From Lysobacter gummosus (GTDB lineage Bacteria > Pseudomonadota > Gammaproteobacteria > Xanthomonadales > Xanthomonadaceae), in contig NZ_CP011131.1 of assembly GCF_001442805.1 (NCBI RefSeq), positions 2,356,001-2,420,000 on the forward strand: a stretch of 64,000 nucleotides of DNA, in the 5' to 3' direction. A program made the position numbers and the translations under genes. Below the pieces are notes generated by a model, which ran no database searches, was not told the DNA's origin, and was given only the letters and a program-made list of their open reading frames with translations. Of the stretch, positions 17,485 through 28,207 are shown piece after piece (the stretch's first letter is position 1; each line of letters opens with the position of its first letter).

Positions 17485-18171
17485 ATGACGGCGAACACGC
17501 AAGCCCCGGCATCCGCGCCGCGCGCCTGGATCGGCGCGATCGCGCTGTGCGCGATCCTGGCCATCGCCGGCGCCTACTTCGCGCCGTGGCTGCATTACCT
17601 GTTCAAACCGTTGACCACGCTGCTGATCGTGGCGATGGTCTGGCGCCACGGCGGCGACGCCGAGCCCGGTTACCGCCGCGCGATCCTGATCGGCCTGCTG
17701 CTTTCGACCTGCGGCGATGTGTTCCTGATGTTGCCCGGGGATTGGTTCGTGTTCGGCCTGGGTTCGTTCCTGTGCGCGCACTTGGCGTATCTGGCCGGCT
17801 TGTGCGGACGCGCGCGATTGTTCGCGGTCATGTGGCCCTTGCTGGCCTATGCAGCGCTCGCTGCCGGCGTGCTGGCGATCGTGTGGCCGCATCTGCCGGG
17901 CGCTTTGCGTGTTCCGGTGATCGTCTACGTCGCCGTGCTCGCGACGATGGCGGCGCAAGCGGCGGTGGTATGGCGGCGCTGGCCGGTGCCGGCAACAGCT
18001 TTGGCCGCGTTGGGCGGAGCGTTCTTCGTCGCCTCCGATGCCACGCTGGCGATCGACCGTTTCGCCGCGCCGTTCGGCGCGGCGTCGCTGGCGGTGCTGG
18101 CGACGTACTGGATCGCGCAGACGTTGATCGGCTTGTCGGTACGCGGCCTTGCGTCGCGAGTGCGCGAGTAA
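17485..18171 (+). CDS. YhhN/TMEM86 family integral membrane protein (putative lysoplasmalogenase)
   Basis: The 228-residue protein has about eight hydrophobic helices. It carries family marks such as LFKPLTTLLIVAMVW, GLLLSTCGDVFLML, and SFLCAHLAYLAGL. The conserved Asp residues (GDVFLM, ASDATLAID) are typical. TMEM86 members in animals hydrolyse lysoplasmalogen; bacterial substrates are not certain. The gene converges on the lipoprotein gene with only 24 bp between stops. Confidence 0.88.
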   Translation: MTANTQAPASAPRAWIGAIALCAILAIAGAYFAPWLHYLFKPLTTLLIVAMVWRHGGDAEPGYRRAILIGLLLSTCGDVFLMLPGDWFVFGLGSFLCAHLAYLAGLCGRARLFAVMWPLLAYAALAAGVLAIVWPHLPGALRVPVIVYVAVLATMAAQAAVVWRRWPVPATALAALGGAFFVASDATLAIDRFAAPFGAASLAVLATYWIAQTLIGLSVRGLASRVRE

Positions 18172-18195
18172 CGCCGCCGCCCGGCGCGTTTTGCC

Positions 18196-19251
18196 TCAGG
18201 ACCGCGGCGCGGCCTTGTTCGCCTCGGATTGCGGCGATTGCTTATTGTCTGCGTTCGGATCGGATCGCCCCGGTTCGTCCGTCGCCTCCGCCGGCATCAC
18301 CGCATCGCGCGCCTTGTTCCACCAGCTTCCAGCCACTTCACGCGCCTTGCCGGCGCCGCTGCTCACCGAATCGTTCAAGGGCTTCCAGGCCTGTTGCTCG
18401 GCGAAGCGCGCGGTGGTCTTCAGCACGTCCGGGCCTTCTTGCTTGATCGCTTCCCAAGTCAACACCGCGACCAGGCGCGGCATGAAGGCGAAGGAATCGA
18501 CATCGCCGCCCTTGGCTTCGATCTTGGCGATGAACCGGGCCAGTTCCGCGCGTACTTCCGGCGGCGCGGTCGGGTCCTGGCTCATGTGCTTGAGCGCGAC
18601 CAGGCCGTCGCCGGTGCGGCCTTCCTTGAAGGCGATGCCGGCGCGCGGCAGGTCGCTCATCCACGGCTGCCTGAGCAATTGCGCGAGCGCGTCGATATGC
18701 AGTTGCGCGCGGTCCCAGCGTTGTTCGCTGACCGCCAGATAGGCCAGGGTGACGTGCAGGATCATCACCTGTTCGGCCGGCGCCTTGTCCTGGCCGGCTT
18801 GCTTGGGCGCGGCCCAGGCTTTGTCGCTTTCGGCCTGCGCCAGTTGCGGCCACTGCTGGCGACGGAAGACGACCGAACGCAGTGAGTTGGCGGCGACGCG
18901 GTCGAACGGCGCGCAATCGCCGGCCTCGACGATGTCGCTTTCGGCCAGGGCGATGGTGCCCTTGTCGGCGATCAGGGCGCCGTAGGCCAGCAGCACGTGC
19001 ATGGCGCAAATGTCGGCCTCGCTGAACTCCACCGGCGGCGTCTGGCCGCTCCACTGCGCGCCCTTGCGATACGCGGCGATGGCGGCGGGCATGCCGTTCT
19101 CCGACACGCGCCGGTAGTTCGTGTAGGCCAGGCCGTCGCGCAAGTCGGCCAGTTGCTCGGTTTCGCTCTTGTCGCCGCAGCCGGCGAGCGCGGCGGCCAG
19201 CACGGCCAGCGGCAGCGCCCGGCGCAGCGCCGGGCGTAACAGAATTCGCAT
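18196..19251 (-). CDS. Putative lipoprotein of unknown function, third gene of SCO-psd operon
   Basis: The 351-residue product begins with a signal and a lipobox LAGC (Cys25). The mature part is helical with TPR-like spacing (YGALIADKGTIALAESD, VTLAYLAVSEQRWDRAQLHI). It ends in a polar tail rich in Asp, Asn, Pro and Lys. I do not recognise a named family. It starts 29 bp after the psd stop in the same direction, so co-transcription is likely. Confidence 0.82.
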   Translation of the reverse strand: MRILLRPALRRALPLAVLAAALAGCGDKSETEQLADLRDGLAYTNYRRVSENGMPAAIAAYRKGAQWSGQTPPVEFSEADICAMHVLLAYGALIADKGTIALAESDIVEAGDCAPFDRVAANSLRSVVFRRQQWPQLAQAESDKAWAAPKQAGQDKAPAEQVMILHVTLAYLAVSEQRWDRAQLHIDALAQLLRQPWMSDLPRAGIAFKEGRTGDGLVALKHMSQDPTAPPEVRAELARFIAKIEAKGGDVDSFAFMPRLVAVLTWEAIKQEGPDVLKTTARFAEQQAWKPLNDSVSSGAGKAREVAGSWWNKARDAVMPAEATDEPGRSDPNADNKQSPQSEANKAAPRS

Positions 19252-19280
19252 GATTCCCCTCCGTGGGTGATGAGGCGCGG

Positions 19281-20129
19281 TCAGACGCCGCGCCGTGCCA
19301 GTGCCTGTCCCAGCCGCACCGCGGTCTCGGCGCTCAAGCCCGCGTCCAGTGCCGCCACGCCCGGCGGCAGCAGCACGATCACGGTCGAGCCGTAGTTGAA
19401 GCGCGCCATCTCGGCGAAGCGGTCGAGCTTGATGCCCTTGCCGCGATAGTCCTTGGTGGTGACCGCGTCGGCGTAGCGCGGAATCTCCACGCCGCTCCAG
19501 ACCGTTTCCACGCCCGACACCAGCAGCGCGCCGACCATCACCATCGCCATCGGCCCGAATTCGGTATCGAAGTGGCAGACCAGGCGTTCGTTGCGCGCGA
19601 ACAAACGCGGTACGTTGCGCACCGCGTCGGGGCCGACGCTGAAGAGGCGGCCCGGCACGTGCACGGTTTCGCGCAGCGTTCCGGCCCAGGGCATGTGCAC
19701 GCGGTGATAGTCCTTCGGCGACAGGTACACGGTGGCGAACACGCCGTCGTTGAACGGTGCGGCCGCGGCGGCGTCGCCGCCGAGCAGTTCGGTCGCGGTG
19801 AACGATTGGCCCTTGGCCTGGAAGATGTCGCCGGCGCGGATCGGCCCGCATTGGCTGATGCGACCGTCGGCCGGCATCAGCAGCGTGCGCGGGTCCGGAT
19901 CGGCCACGCGCGCGCCGGGCTTGAGCGCGCGGGTGAAGAAGGCGTTGAAGGTGGCGTAGGAACGCGGATCGGGATTGGCCGCTTCGGCCAGGTTCACGCC
20001 GAACTTTTCCGTGACCGTGTCGATCAGCCAGCGGCTGACGCGCGGATCGTCCGAGTACGCCAGCGCGCGCGCCAGCGACGACATGAAGCGGTGCGGCAGG
20101 GCGTAGGTCAGGGTGGTGACGAGGCTCAC
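19281..20129 (-). CDS. psd: Phosphatidylserine decarboxylase
   Basis: The enzyme makes phosphatidylethanolamine from phosphatidylserine at the inner membrane. The 282-residue proenzyme shows [28 protein letters not shown], the active-site [13 protein letters not shown], and [12 protein letters not shown] near the end. Self-cleavage should occur between Gly and Ser248, giving the pyruvoyl group. The site reads YGST where E. coli has LGST. The GTG start (20129) is supported by GGAGG seven bases upstream. It overlaps the SCO stop as GTGA. Confidence 0.95.
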   Translation of the reverse strand: MSLVTTLTYALPHRFMSSLARALAYSDDPRVSRWLIDTVTEKFGVNLAEAANPDPRSYATFNAFFTRALKPGARVADPDPRTLLMPADGRISQCGPIRAGDIFQAKGQSFTATELLGGDAAAAAPFNDGVFATVYLSPKDYHRVHMPWAGTLRETVHVPGRLFSVGPDAVRNVPRLFARNERLVCHFDTEFGPMAMVMVGALLVSGVETVWSGVEIPRYADAVTTKDYRGKGIKLDRFAEMARFNYGSTVIVLLPPGVAALDAGLSAETAVRLGQALARRGV

Positions 20130-20770
20130 GGGGCGGCCTCCGTCAGCGCCTTCATGTCCTTGGCGATCACGTTCGGATCGAACGGCGGACGCAGCAGGCC
20201 GGCCATGCGGCCCTGCGGATCGAGCACGGCCATGCTGGCGCTGTGGTCCATCGTGTATTGGTCGGCCGGCGCGCCGTCGGGCGCGGGCACCTTGGCGAAG
20301 ACCATGCTCAGCGACTTGGCGAAGGCTTCCAGCGCCGGCACGTCGGCGGTGGCGGCCAGGGTGTCCTTGTGGAAGCCGTGCGCGTACTCGCCGATCTTGT
20401 CCGGCGTATCGCGCTCGGGATCGACCGACACGAACAGCACGCGCGGGCGGCTGGCTTCGGCGATCGACTCCCAGGACTTCTGCGCCACCGACATCTGCGC
20501 CAGCGTGGTCGGGCACACGTCGGGGCAGTGGGTGAAGCCGAGGAAGACCAAGGTCCAGTGGCCCTTGAGTTCGCCGGGAATCAGCTGGGTGCCGTCGGAC
20601 TGGCGCAGCGAGTAGGCGGGCAGAGTGCGCGGCGGGTCGAACAAGCGCACCGCCTCGGTCTGCGGCAGATTCGAGCGGCGGGCCTGGCCGAAGTATTTCT
20701 GCGAGGCCCACAGGCCGAGCGCGGCGGCGAGCGCGGCGATGAGGACGATGGCGGTGGTGCGATTGAACAT
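20126..20770 (-). CDS. SCO1/SenC-family copper-binding protein
   Basis: SCO proteins carry copper and help assemble the CuA centre of cytochrome c oxidase, or handle thiols. The 214-residue product has an N-terminal membrane anchor (8-21) and a thioredoxin-like domain. The copper ligands are in HCPDVCPT (Cys82, Cys86) and MDHSASM (His176). It is first in a minus-strand operon with psd and the lipoprotein, overlapping psd by 4 bp. No oxidase genes are nearby, so its target is inferred. Confidence 0.93.
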   Translation of the reverse strand: MFNRTTAIVLIAALAAALGLWASQKYFGQARRSNLPQTEAVRLFDPPRTLPAYSLRQSDGTQLIPGELKGHWTLVFLGFTHCPDVCPTTLAQMSVAQKSWESIAEASRPRVLFVSVDPERDTPDKIGEYAHGFHKDTLAATADVPALEAFAKSLSMVFAKVPAPDGAPADQYTMDHSASMAVLDPQGRMAGLLRPPFDPNVIAKDMKALTEAAP

Positions 20771-20840
20771 GTCGGTTCCGGTTGTTGCGCCGGGGCATGA
20801 TACCGGGCGCGGCGGGTGGTGCTGGGCTTAAGGCAAAAGG

Positions 20841-20989
20841 CAAAAGCGAATCCCCCCGGCCCCCTTTTTCAAAAGGGGGAGTCATCCTTGGGGATGCGTG
20901 GCGGCCGCAGCCGCGCCCCACCCGAACTCACGCCCCCCCCACCCGAAGGATTCCCCCCCTTTGAAAAAGGGGGCAGGGGGGATTTGCTC
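20841..20989. repeat. Dispersed inverted repeat (GCAAATCCCCC family), copy 2
   Basis: The left arm begins GCGAATCCCCCC, the right ends GGGGGGATTTGC. Inner arms CCCCCTTTTTCAAAAGGGGG and CCCCCCTTTGAAAAAGGGGG each form hairpins. It lies between the divergent SCO and prmB genes, just upstream of a TATACT box at 21021-21026. Confidence 0.85.
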
Positions 20990-21054
20990 TTGCCCTGAAC
21001 CCCCAATTCACCTCTCCGGCTATACTGCGCCTCTTGTTTCGCCCTGGACCCGCC

Positions 21055-21984
21055 GTGCCCGCTCCCGTTTTCTTCGAACCGCTGACCCTCGTCGACCTGA
21101 TCCGTTACGGCGCCAGCCGCTTCAACGCGGCCGGGCTGACCTTCGGCCACAGTTACGACAACGCGCTGGACGAGGCGACTCAGTTGGTCCTGCACGCGCT
21201 GCATCTGCCGCACGACCTCAGCCCGGTCTACGGCCAGGGCAAGGTCACCAGCGAGGAAAAGGACGCGATCCTGGCGCTGTTCGAACGCCGCGTCGCCGAG
21301 CGCATTCCGGCCGCCTACCTGACCGGCGAAGCCTGGTTCGCCGGCCTGAGCTTCAAGAGCGACCGCCGCGCCCTGGTGCCGCGTTCGCCGATCGCGGAAC
21401 TGATCGAATCGGGCTTCGAGCCCTGGCTCGGCGGCCGCGAAGTCGGGCGCGCGCTGGACCTGTGCACCGGTTCAGGCTGCATCGCCATCGCCACCGCGCA
21501 TTACCACCCGGATTGGGAAGTGATCGGCGCGGACATCAACGACGACGCCCTGTCGCTGGCGGCCGAGAACAAGGCGCGCCTGCACGCGGACAACGTCGAA
21601 CTGCGCAAGTCCGACCTGTTCCAGGGCCTGCAGGGCGAGGTTTTCGACCTGATCGTGACCAATCCGCCTTACGTCACCAACGAGGAAACCGACGCGCTGC
21701 CGAAGGAATATTCCTTCGAGCCCGAACTGGGCCTGCGCGCCGGCGACGACGGCCTGGACCTGGCGCTGAAGATCCTGCGCGACGCGCCGGAGCATCTGAG
21801 CGAGGACGGTGTGCTGATCTGCGAAGTCGGTGAAGCCGAGCGCGCGCTGGTCGAACTGCTGCCGCAGCTGCCGCTGGCCTGGGTCGAGTTCAAGGTCGGC
21901 CAGATGGGCATCTTCGTGGTCGAGCGCCACGATCTGGTCGAACACCACGACGAAATCAAACGGCTCGCCGACGCGCGAGCCTGA
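21055..21984 (+). CDS. prmB: 50S ribosomal protein L3 glutamine methyltransferase
   Basis: PrmB methylates a glutamine of ribosomal protein L3. The 309-residue product has an N-terminal helical domain and a Rossmann methyltransferase domain. Motif I is [12 protein letters not shown] (135-146) and the catalytic NPPY is at 203-206 ([12 protein letters not shown]). PrmB rather than PrmC is preferred because of the long N-terminus, [13 protein letters not shown] and the ending [11 protein letters not shown] chose GTG 21055. An in-frame TTG at 21034 would start only 8 bp after a TATACT box. Confidence 0.92.
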   Translation: MPAPVFFEPLTLVDLIRYGASRFNAAGLTFGHSYDNALDEATQLVLHALHLPHDLSPVYGQGKVTSEEKDAILALFERRVAERIPAAYLTGEAWFAGLSFKSDRRALVPRSPIAELIESGFEPWLGGREVGRALDLCTGSGCIAIATAHYHPDWEVIGADINDDALSLAAENKARLHADNVELRKSDLFQGLQGEVFDLIVTNPPYVTNEETDALPKEYSFEPELGLRAGDDGLDLALKILRDAPEHLSEDGVLICEVGEAERALVELLPQLPLAWVEFKVGQMGIFVVERHDLVEHHDEIKRLADARA

Positions 21985-22444
21985 GTCACGCGCGTCGGCG
22001 GCCGGTAGCGAAGGCGGGATCCCGTCCTTCGCAGTGCCGCGCGCTGCGCCGATCTCCCGGCGCCGCGTACACGGCGCCAAGCCAGCCGGAACTTACCCGC
22101 AGCAAGTGGTAAGCGCGGCGCGGCATCCTGCACTCCATCGGAAGCCGCGGATCGTCCGGATCCGTCGCGGCTGCGTGTGCGCCTTCGTTACAGCGGAAAC
22201 CGGCCGGGTCGGCTATCGTGGACCGGATCGGTGTTTTGCCTGCGCGCCGCCGCCAACCGCCCGCACCGGCAAAGGTTCTGAGCCCGCGCCAAAGGCTCAT
22301 TTCCGCCCGCGAACGCCGCGTCATACCATCGAAGCGGCACGCGCGGTTCAGGCCGCCGCGCACTTCATCGCCAGCACACCGGCAACACCGATCATCGCCT
22401 TCGCCCCACACGCCGGAACGCCGGCACGCACCAGGAACCCCGCA
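21985..22444. other. Intergenic region between prmB and aroC
   Basis: This 460-bp GC-rich gap holds one interrupted stem-loop (22008-22032, GCGAAGG...CCTTCGC around CGGGATCCCG) that may help end prmB transcription. There is no T-tract. I see no RNA gene and no supported protein in it. Confidence 0.45.
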
Positions 22445-23560
22445 GTGGCCAGCAACAGCTTCGGAACCCTCTTCACCGTGACCACCTTCGGCGAAAGCCA
22501 CGGCCCGGCGATCGGCTGCGTGGTCGATGGCTGCCCGCCCGGATTGGCGATCGCGCCGGAAGACTTCCGCCACGATCTCGACCGCCGCGCCACCGGCAAG
22601 ACCCGCCACACCTCGGCGCGGCGCGAGGCCGACGACATCGAAATCCTCAGCGGCGTCTATCAGGGCCTGACCACCGGCACCCCGATCGCGCTGCTGATCC
22701 GCAACACCGACGCGCGCAGCAAGGACTACGGCGCCATCGCCGAGCAGTTCCGTCCCGGCCACGCCGATTACAGCTACTGGCAGAAGTACGGCCTGCGCGA
22801 TCCGCGCGGCGGCGGGCGTTCGTCCGCGCGCGAGACCACGATGCGCGTGGCGGCCGGGGTGATCGCCAAGAAGTGGCTGGCCGAACGCTATGGCGTGACG
22901 GTGCGCGGCTTCATGTCGCAGATCGGCGAGGTCGTGCCGAACGGCTACGACTTGTCGGTGGTGGAGGGCAACCCCTTCTTCTGGCCCGACGCCGCCCAGG
23001 TGAGCGAGCTGGAAACCTATATGGACGCGCTGCGCAAGTCCGGCGATTCGGTCGGCGCGCGCGTGGACGTGGTCGCCGACAACGTGCCGCCGGGCTGGGG
23101 CGAGCCGATCTACGGCAAGCTCGACGGCGAACTCGCCGCCGCGCTGATGAGCATCAACGCGGTCAAAGGCGTGGAAATCGGCGACGGTTTCGCCGCGGTC
23201 GCGCAAAAGGGCAGCGAGCATCGCGACGAACTGTCGCGCGCCGGCTTCGCCAGCAATCACGCCGGCGGCATCCTCGGCGGCATCAGCACCGGCCAGCAGC
23301 TGCGTTGCTCGACCGCGTTCAAGCCGACCTCCAGCCTGCGCCTGCCGGGCCGCAGCGTGGATATCCACGGCAACGAAGTCGACGTGGTCACCACCGGCCG
23401 CCACGATCCCTGCGTCGGCATCCGCGCCACGCCGATCTGCGAGGCCATGGTCGCGCTGGTGCTGATCGATCAGGCGCTGCGCCATCGCGCCCAGTGCGGC
23501 GATGTCGGCACGGTGACCCCGCGCATTCCCGCCGCGCCGGAATTCGACGGCGATGTCTGA
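22445..23560 (+). CDS. aroC: Chorismate synthase
   Basis: AroC converts EPSP to chorismate, the last common step of aromatic amino acid synthesis, using reduced FMN. The 371-residue product shows the N-terminal [20 protein letters not shown], then [53 protein letters not shown] and [15 protein letters not shown]. The GTG start (22445) follows AGGAA by seven bases. The frame is open far upstream, but no conserved residues precede this start. Its end overlaps the next gene by 8 bp. Confidence 0.96.
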   Translation: MASNSFGTLFTVTTFGESHGPAIGCVVDGCPPGLAIAPEDFRHDLDRRATGKTRHTSARREADDIEILSGVYQGLTTGTPIALLIRNTDARSKDYGAIAEQFRPGHADYSYWQKYGLRDPRGGGRSSARETTMRVAAGVIAKKWLAERYGVTVRGFMSQIGEVVPNGYDLSVVEGNPFFWPDAAQVSELETYMDALRKSGDSVGARVDVVADNVPPGWGEPIYGKLDGELAAALMSINAVKGVEIGDGFAAVAQKGSEHRDELSRAGFASNHAGGILGGISTGQQLRCSTAFKPTSSLRLPGRSVDIHGNEVDVVTTGRHDPCVGIRATPICEAMVALVLIDQALRHRAQCGDVGTVTPRIPAAPEFDGDV

Positions 23561-24545
23561 GCGGCCGCGCGTATGGGTGTCGCAGCCGTTGTTCGACGAC
23601 ATCGTCGGGCGCTTGGCGGAGTATTTCGAGGTCAACGCTACCGCGGCGGTGACCCAGCATTCGCCCGAGGCGGCGAACGCCGCCTTGCGCGAGGCCGACG
23701 GCGCCCTGGTCACACTCAACGATCCGATCGGCGCGGCGCAGATCGCCGGCGCCGCCAAATTGCGCGCGATCGCCAACGTCGGCGTGGGCTACAACAATCT
23801 CGATCTGCCGGTGCTGAGCGCGGCCGGCATCCTCGCCAGCAACACGCCCGATGTGCTGACCGAAACCACCGCCGACTTCGGCTGGGCGCTGATGATGGCG
23901 GCCGCGCGCCGGATCGGCGAGGCCGAGCGCTGGTTGCGCGAAGGCCACTGGCAGCGCTGGAGTTTCGATTCGCTGCTCGGCGGCGACGTGCACGGCGCCA
24001 CACTCGGCATTCTCGGCATGGGCCGGATCGGCCAGGCCATCGCGCGGCGCGCGAACGGGTTCGGCATGCGCACGCTGTATCACAACCGCAGCCGCCTGCC
24101 CGAGACGGTGGAGCGCGAATGCGCGGCGAGCTATGTCGGTTTCGACGACCTGCTGGGTCGCGCCGATCATCTGATCCTGGTGCTGCCGTATTCGCCGCAA
24201 TCGCATCACCTCATCGACGCGGCGGCGCTGGCCAGGATGCAACCGCATGCCACGCTCACCAATATCGCGCGCGGCGGCATCATCGACGAAGACGCGCTGT
24301 GCGACGCCCTGGAGCAGGGGCGGTTGGCGGCGGCCGGCCTGGATGTCTATGAGGGCGAGCCCAGGCTCAATCCACGCCTGCTGCAACAGCGCCGGGTGGT
24401 GCTGACCCCGCATATCGCCAGCGGCAGCCTGGCCACGCGCCGGGCGATGGTGTCGCTGGCGGTGGACAATCTGATCGCGGCCCTGGGTTATGGGCCCGAT
24501 GCGGGGCGTCCGCCATCGCCGTTGAATGCCGGAATTCGAGATTAG
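23553..24545 (+). CDS. D-2-hydroxyacid dehydrogenase (glyoxylate/hydroxypyruvate reductase type)
   Basis: The 330-residue protein has the two-domain D-isomer-specific fold. The NAD(P)-binding motif is [17 protein letters not shown] (151-167). The catalytic trio is Arg240 (IARGGIIDE), Glu269 (DVYEGEP) and His287 (TPHIASGS). [13 protein letters not shown] is typical of the GhrB/GyaR group. Overlap with aroC implies translational coupling. Erythronate-4-phosphate or phosphoglycerate dehydrogenase roles are less likely because there is no regulatory domain. Confidence 0.92.
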   Translation: MSERPRVWVSQPLFDDIVGRLAEYFEVNATAAVTQHSPEAANAALREADGALVTLNDPIGAAQIAGAAKLRAIANVGVGYNNLDLPVLSAAGILASNTPDVLTETTADFGWALMMAAARRIGEAERWLREGHWQRWSFDSLLGGDVHGATLGILGMGRIGQAIARRANGFGMRTLYHNRSRLPETVERECAASYVGFDDLLGRADHLILVLPYSPQSHHLIDAAALARMQPHATLTNIARGGIIDEDALCDALEQGRLAAAGLDVYEGEPRLNPRLLQQRRVVLTPHIASGSLATRRAMVSLAVDNLIAALGYGPDAGRPPSPLNAGIRD

Positions 24546-24636
24546 GGGTTCGAGACTGGAAAACGGAATACCTGGAAAGCGCACACGCTTTGCGAATCCC
24601 GAATCCCCGATCCCGAATCCCCGCTCCAAAGCAACA
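24531..24636. repeat. GGGAATCGGGAAT-family palindrome, degenerate copy
   Basis: The left side (GAATTCGAGATTAGGGGTTC) pairs imperfectly with the right side (GCGAATCCCGAATCCCCGAT). It overlaps the last codons of the dehydrogenase and fills the gap to asd. Better copies occur at 33358 and 46632. Confidence 0.65.
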
Positions 24637-24687
24637 CCCGCCGGAAATGGGTCCGGCGGTCCCCACAAGTCAGGTAACTGAGAACAG

Positions 24688-25710
24688 ATGAACGCCAAGA
24701 CGTCCTGCAATGTCGCCGTGGTCGGTGCTACCGGCGCGGTCGGTGAAACCATGCTGAAGGTGCTGGCCGAGCGCAAATTTCCGATCGGCCGGCTGCATGT
24801 GTTGGCGAGCGAACGCTCGGCGGGAGAGAAACTCGAGTTCGGCGGCAAAACCATCGTGGTCGAGGATCTGGCGAAATTCGATCCCAGCGGCGTGGACATC
24901 GCGCTGTTCTCGGCCGGCGGCTCGGTGTCGAAGGAATACGCGCCCAAGTTCGCCGCCGCCGGCGTGGTGGTGATCGACAACTCCTCGGCCTTCCGCTACG
25001 ACGACGACGTGCCGCTGGTGGTCAGCGAGGTCAATCCGGAAGCGGCCAGGAACCGCCCGCGCGGCATCATCGCCAATCCGAACTGCTCGACCATGCAGAT
25101 GCTGGTCGCGCTGGCGCCGATCCATCGCAAGGCCAAGATCGAGCGCATCAACGTGGCGACCTACCAGTCGGTGTCCGGCACCGGCCGCCGCGCGCTGGAG
25201 GAACTGGGCAAGCAGACCGCGGCGCTGCTGAACTTCCAGCAGGCCAAGGCCGAGGTCTATCCGGTGCAGATCGCCTTCAACGTGATCCCGCACGGCGGCG
25301 ACTTCACCGACAACGGCTACACCACCGAAGAGATGAAGCTGGTCTGGGAGACGCGCAAGATTCTCGGCGACGACAGCATCGGCGTGAACGCGACGGTGGT
25401 GCGGGTGCCGGTGTTCTACGGCCACTCCGAGGCGGTGCACATCGAAACCCGCGACAAGCTGTCCGCGGCCGACGCGCGCGCGCTGCTGGAAACCGCGCCG
25501 GGCGTGGAAGTGGTGGACGAGCCGGTCAACGGCGGATATCCGACGCCGGTCACGCACGCTTCGGGACAAGATCCCGTTTTCGTCGGCCGCATCCGCGAGG
25601 ACATCTCGCATCCGCGCGGCCTGTCGTTGTGGGTGGTGTCGGACAACATCCGCAAGGGCGCGGCGACCAATGCCGTGCAACTGGCGGAGCTGGTCTGGAA
25701 CGAGCGCTGA
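24688..25710 (+). CDS. asd: Aspartate-semialdehyde dehydrogenase
   Basis: Asd reduces aspartyl phosphate to aspartate semialdehyde, feeding lysine/diaminopimelate, threonine and methionine. The 340-residue product shows VVGATGAVGETMLKVL (10-25), FSAGGSVSKEYAP, and the active-site Cys133 in NPNCSTMQML. TYQSVSGTGRRALEEL and VFYGHSEAVHIET also fit. Its place before fimV and truA matches Pseudomonas and Xanthomonas. A strong terminator follows at 25745. Confidence 0.96.
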   Translation: MNAKTSCNVAVVGATGAVGETMLKVLAERKFPIGRLHVLASERSAGEKLEFGGKTIVVEDLAKFDPSGVDIALFSAGGSVSKEYAPKFAAAGVVVIDNSSAFRYDDDVPLVVSEVNPEAARNRPRGIIANPNCSTMQMLVALAPIHRKAKIERINVATYQSVSGTGRRALEELGKQTAALLNFQQAKAEVYPVQIAFNVIPHGGDFTDNGYTTEEMKLVWETRKILGDDSIGVNATVVRVPVFYGHSEAVHIETRDKLSAADARALLETAPGVEVVDEPVNGGYPTPVTHASGQDPVFVGRIREDISHPRGLSLWVVSDNIRKGAATNAVQLAELVWNER

Positions 25711-25744
25711 TCGCGCGGCGCTTGCAGGCTATATAGAGGTATCG

Positions 25745-25773
25745 ATCGGGCCCCGCGGGGCCCGATCTTCTTT
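25745..25773 (+). terminator. Terminator of asd
   Basis: A perfect 22-bp palindrome with half site ATCGGGCCCCG (25745-25766) is followed by TCTTCTTT. It lies 34 bp past the asd stop. Confidence 0.85.
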
Positions 25774-25814
25774 GCGCGGCCGGGGCAGGCGGGCAGGGCG
25801 GATCGGCGTCCTTG

Positions 25815-25933
25815 AGGTCTTTTGTAGGAGGGGCTTCAGCCCCGATGCTCTTGTCACAGATCGCCGCGGCTTGATCGAAAAGCATCAGGCCTGAAGGCCC
25901 TCCCACAAAAGCAGCTCCTCCCACAAAAGACCT
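25815..25933. repeat. TGTRGGAGGGGCT-family inverted repeat
   Basis: The arms AGGTCTTTTGTAGGAGGGGC and its near-complement ending ACAAAAGACCT enclose GGCTTCAGCCCC and a GATGCT/AGCATC pair. A related copy is at 41096. It sits in the 374-bp gap between asd and fimV; the rest of that gap has no gene. Confidence 0.75.
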
Positions 25934-26084
25934 CCAGGCCGGCGAGCCAACCCGCAGCCCAGCCCCCAAACCGCATCGATTCCGTCATCCATACCCGATG
26001 ACACCCATCCGACCGCAACGAAAACTTCACTTCGCGTTGCGCATAACTACTCCCGACCGCTAGAGTCGCCGCCTGACGTTGGCA

Positions 26085-28169
26085 ATGGGATCGTCCGTGA
26101 GATCAGGTTTCGCACGCACCGCCTTGGCTTTGGCGCTGGCTTTGGCCAGCGGAGCTGCCTGTGCGCTGGGTCTGGGACAGATCGAGGTCAAATCGCGCTC
26201 CGGCCAGCCGCTGCTGGCCGAGATCCCGGTGATCTCCAGCGGCCCGGACGAACTGGCGCAGTTGCGCGCGGGCCTGGCCTCGCCGGAAACCTTCCAGCGC
26301 ATCGGCCTGGAAGCGCCGCAGGGCATCGTCACCGACCTGCGCTTCACCCTCGCGCTGGACAGCGCCGGCAAGCCGGTGATCCGCGTGACCAGCTCGCTGC
26401 CGGTCAACCAGCCGCTGCTGACCTTCCTGATCGAAGTCGATTGGGGGCAGGGCCGCCTGACCCGCGAATACTCGGCCCTGCTCGACGCGCCGCGCACGGT
26501 GTCGGCGCCGATGCAGCCGCCGATCCAGGCGCCCAAGGGCGCCGCGCCGAACACCATCGAACGTCCGCTGGAGGCGCCGCTGCCGTTCGGCGCGCAGCCG
26601 CAGGCGACCGATCCGCTGTCGGTGGACAACGAACTCGATCGCTACGATCCGGGCAGCGCGGTGCCGGCGCCGTCGGCGTATCCGCCCGATGCGATCGCGG
26701 TCCAGCCCGAGCCGGCGCCCGAGCCCGACGTGCTCACCGCCGAGCCCGCGCCGCGTCCGCTTGCGCCGTCCAACACCGGCAGCATCCCGCGCGCGCCGCG
26801 CCAGCCGCGTGCGCAGGCCGCCGCGCCGGTCGTTGCCGCCGAGGGCGACATCACTGTCGAACGCGGCCAGACCCTGTCCGGCATCGCCGCGGGCATGGCC
26901 GGCGAGCACACGCTCAATCAGACGATGATCGCGCTGCTGCGGGCCAATCCGGAGGCCTTCATCGGCGGCAACATCAACCGCCTGCGGGCCGGCGCGGTGC
27001 TGCGCCAGCCGCCGGGCAATCAATTGACCGCGATCGACGCGCGCGAAGCCAGCGAGCTGGTGCGCGTGCAGATCCAGCAGTGGCGCCAGGGCGTGGCCAG
27101 TCCGGCGGTGCCGCAGCCGATCGCGCTGGAGGCCGACCGCGTCGCCAAGGCGCCGGTGGCTCCGGCGCTGCGCGACGGCTCGGGCCGCAGCAGCGACGCG
27201 CGTTTGGAAATCGTTCCGCCGGGCGCCAGTCGCGCGACCCAGGCCGGGGCTCAATCCGGCATCAGTGCCGGAGGCGAGGGCGAGATGGTGCGACAAGAGA
27301 TGCAGCAGGCCAACGAGACCATCGCCGCGCGCGATCAAGAGCTCAGCGAGCTCAAGAGCAAGGTCGCCGAGCTGGAGAAGTTGCAGAAGGACCAGCAGAA
27401 GCTGATCGCGCTCAAGGACAGCGAGCTGGCGGCGACGCAGCAGCATCTGTCCGAACAGCAGGCGCGCGCCGACGGTGGTTCGCCGATGCCGTGGATCTTC
27501 GGCGGGCTGGGCGTGCTGGCGCTGTTGATCGGCGGCTGGGTGCTGAGCCGGCGCGAGCCCAAGCGGCCGGCATTCCGCGCGCCGGGCCCGGACAGCGCGG
27601 CGCCCTATGGCGACCGCGACCCGGTCCAGGACCCGGTCGAATCGCTGCGCCGCCGGCCCGAGGTCGCGCCGGCGTTGATCGATCCGGTCGCGCAGTTGCT
27701 CGCGCAGCCCGAATCCAAGCCCGCGCCCGACGCGCAGGACGAACCGCTGGCGGCGCCGTTCTGGACCGCGTCGGCGGCCGAACAGAAGCCGCGCACGAAC
27801 GCGCCGACCTGGCATTCGGCCGAGGTCGGCAGCGCGCCGACGCGCCGTGCCGCGCCGGCCGCTTCCACGGTCGCGGCGCCGGTTCCGGCTCCCAGCCCGG
27901 CTGCGGCCGCGATCCCGGTTCCGGTGCAGGCCGTCGCGGTCGAACCGGCCGCCGTGGCCGAGCCGGCCGTGGCCGACGCGCGCGCGGCGGTAACCGCCCA
28001 GGCAAGTTCGGCCCCGGGCCAGGAGCGCATCGAACTGGCCCGCGCCTACCTGGACCTGGGCGATGAAAGCAGCGCGCGCCAGTTGCTCGGCGAGGTGCTG
28101 ATCAACGGCGACCACGCCGCGCGCCAGCAGGCCGCGCGTCTGCTGCGCGAGCTGGAAGCCTCCAGCTAA
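26085..28169 (+). CDS. fimV: FimV-family peptidoglycan-binding membrane hub protein
   Basis: FimV organises polar complexes and supports type IV pilus function and twitching in Pseudomonas. The 694-residue product has a signal peptide (to about residue 27), then [21 protein letters not shown] proline-rich part follows, with a LysM domain near 255-309 ([20 protein letters not shown]). A coiled coil spans about 401-465, one membrane helix 468-487, and an acidic/Ala-rich cytoplasmic region leads to the FimV C-terminal motif ([17 protein letters not shown]). ATG 26085 is chosen; GTG 26097 with GGGA before it is a fair alternative. It is shorter than Pseudomonas FimV. Confidence 0.92.
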   Translation: MGSSVRSGFARTALALALALASGAACALGLGQIEVKSRSGQPLLAEIPVISSGPDELAQLRAGLASPETFQRIGLEAPQGIVTDLRFTLALDSAGKPVIRVTSSLPVNQPLLTFLIEVDWGQGRLTREYSALLDAPRTVSAPMQPPIQAPKGAAPNTIERPLEAPLPFGAQPQATDPLSVDNELDRYDPGSAVPAPSAYPPDAIAVQPEPAPEPDVLTAEPAPRPLAPSNTGSIPRAPRQPRAQAAAPVVAAEGDITVERGQTLSGIAAGMAGEHTLNQTMIALLRANPEAFIGGNINRLRAGAVLRQPPGNQLTAIDAREASELVRVQIQQWRQGVASPAVPQPIALEADRVAKAPVAPALRDGSGRSSDARLEIVPPGASRATQAGAQSGISAGGEGEMVRQEMQQANETIAARDQELSELKSKVAELEKLQKDQQKLIALKDSELAATQQHLSEQQARADGGSPMPWIFGGLGVLALLIGGWVLSRREPKRPAFRAPGPDSAAPYGDRDPVQDPVESLRRRPEVAPALIDPVAQLLAQPESKPAPDAQDEPLAAPFWTASAAEQKPRTNAPTWHSAEVGSAPTRRAAPAASTVAAPVPAPSPAAAAIPVPVQAVAVEPAAVAEPAVADARAAVTAQASSAPGQERIELARAYLDLGDESSARQLLGEVLINGDHAARQQAARLLRELEASS

Positions 28170-28207
28170 AGCGCAACGGTGCGGCGAACGGGCAGGACGG
28201 CTGACTC

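Noticed and set aside
21830..22444. N-terminal extension of AroC
   Set aside because: It overlaps prmB in another frame and has no conserved residues. GTG 22445 is where chorismate synthases begin.
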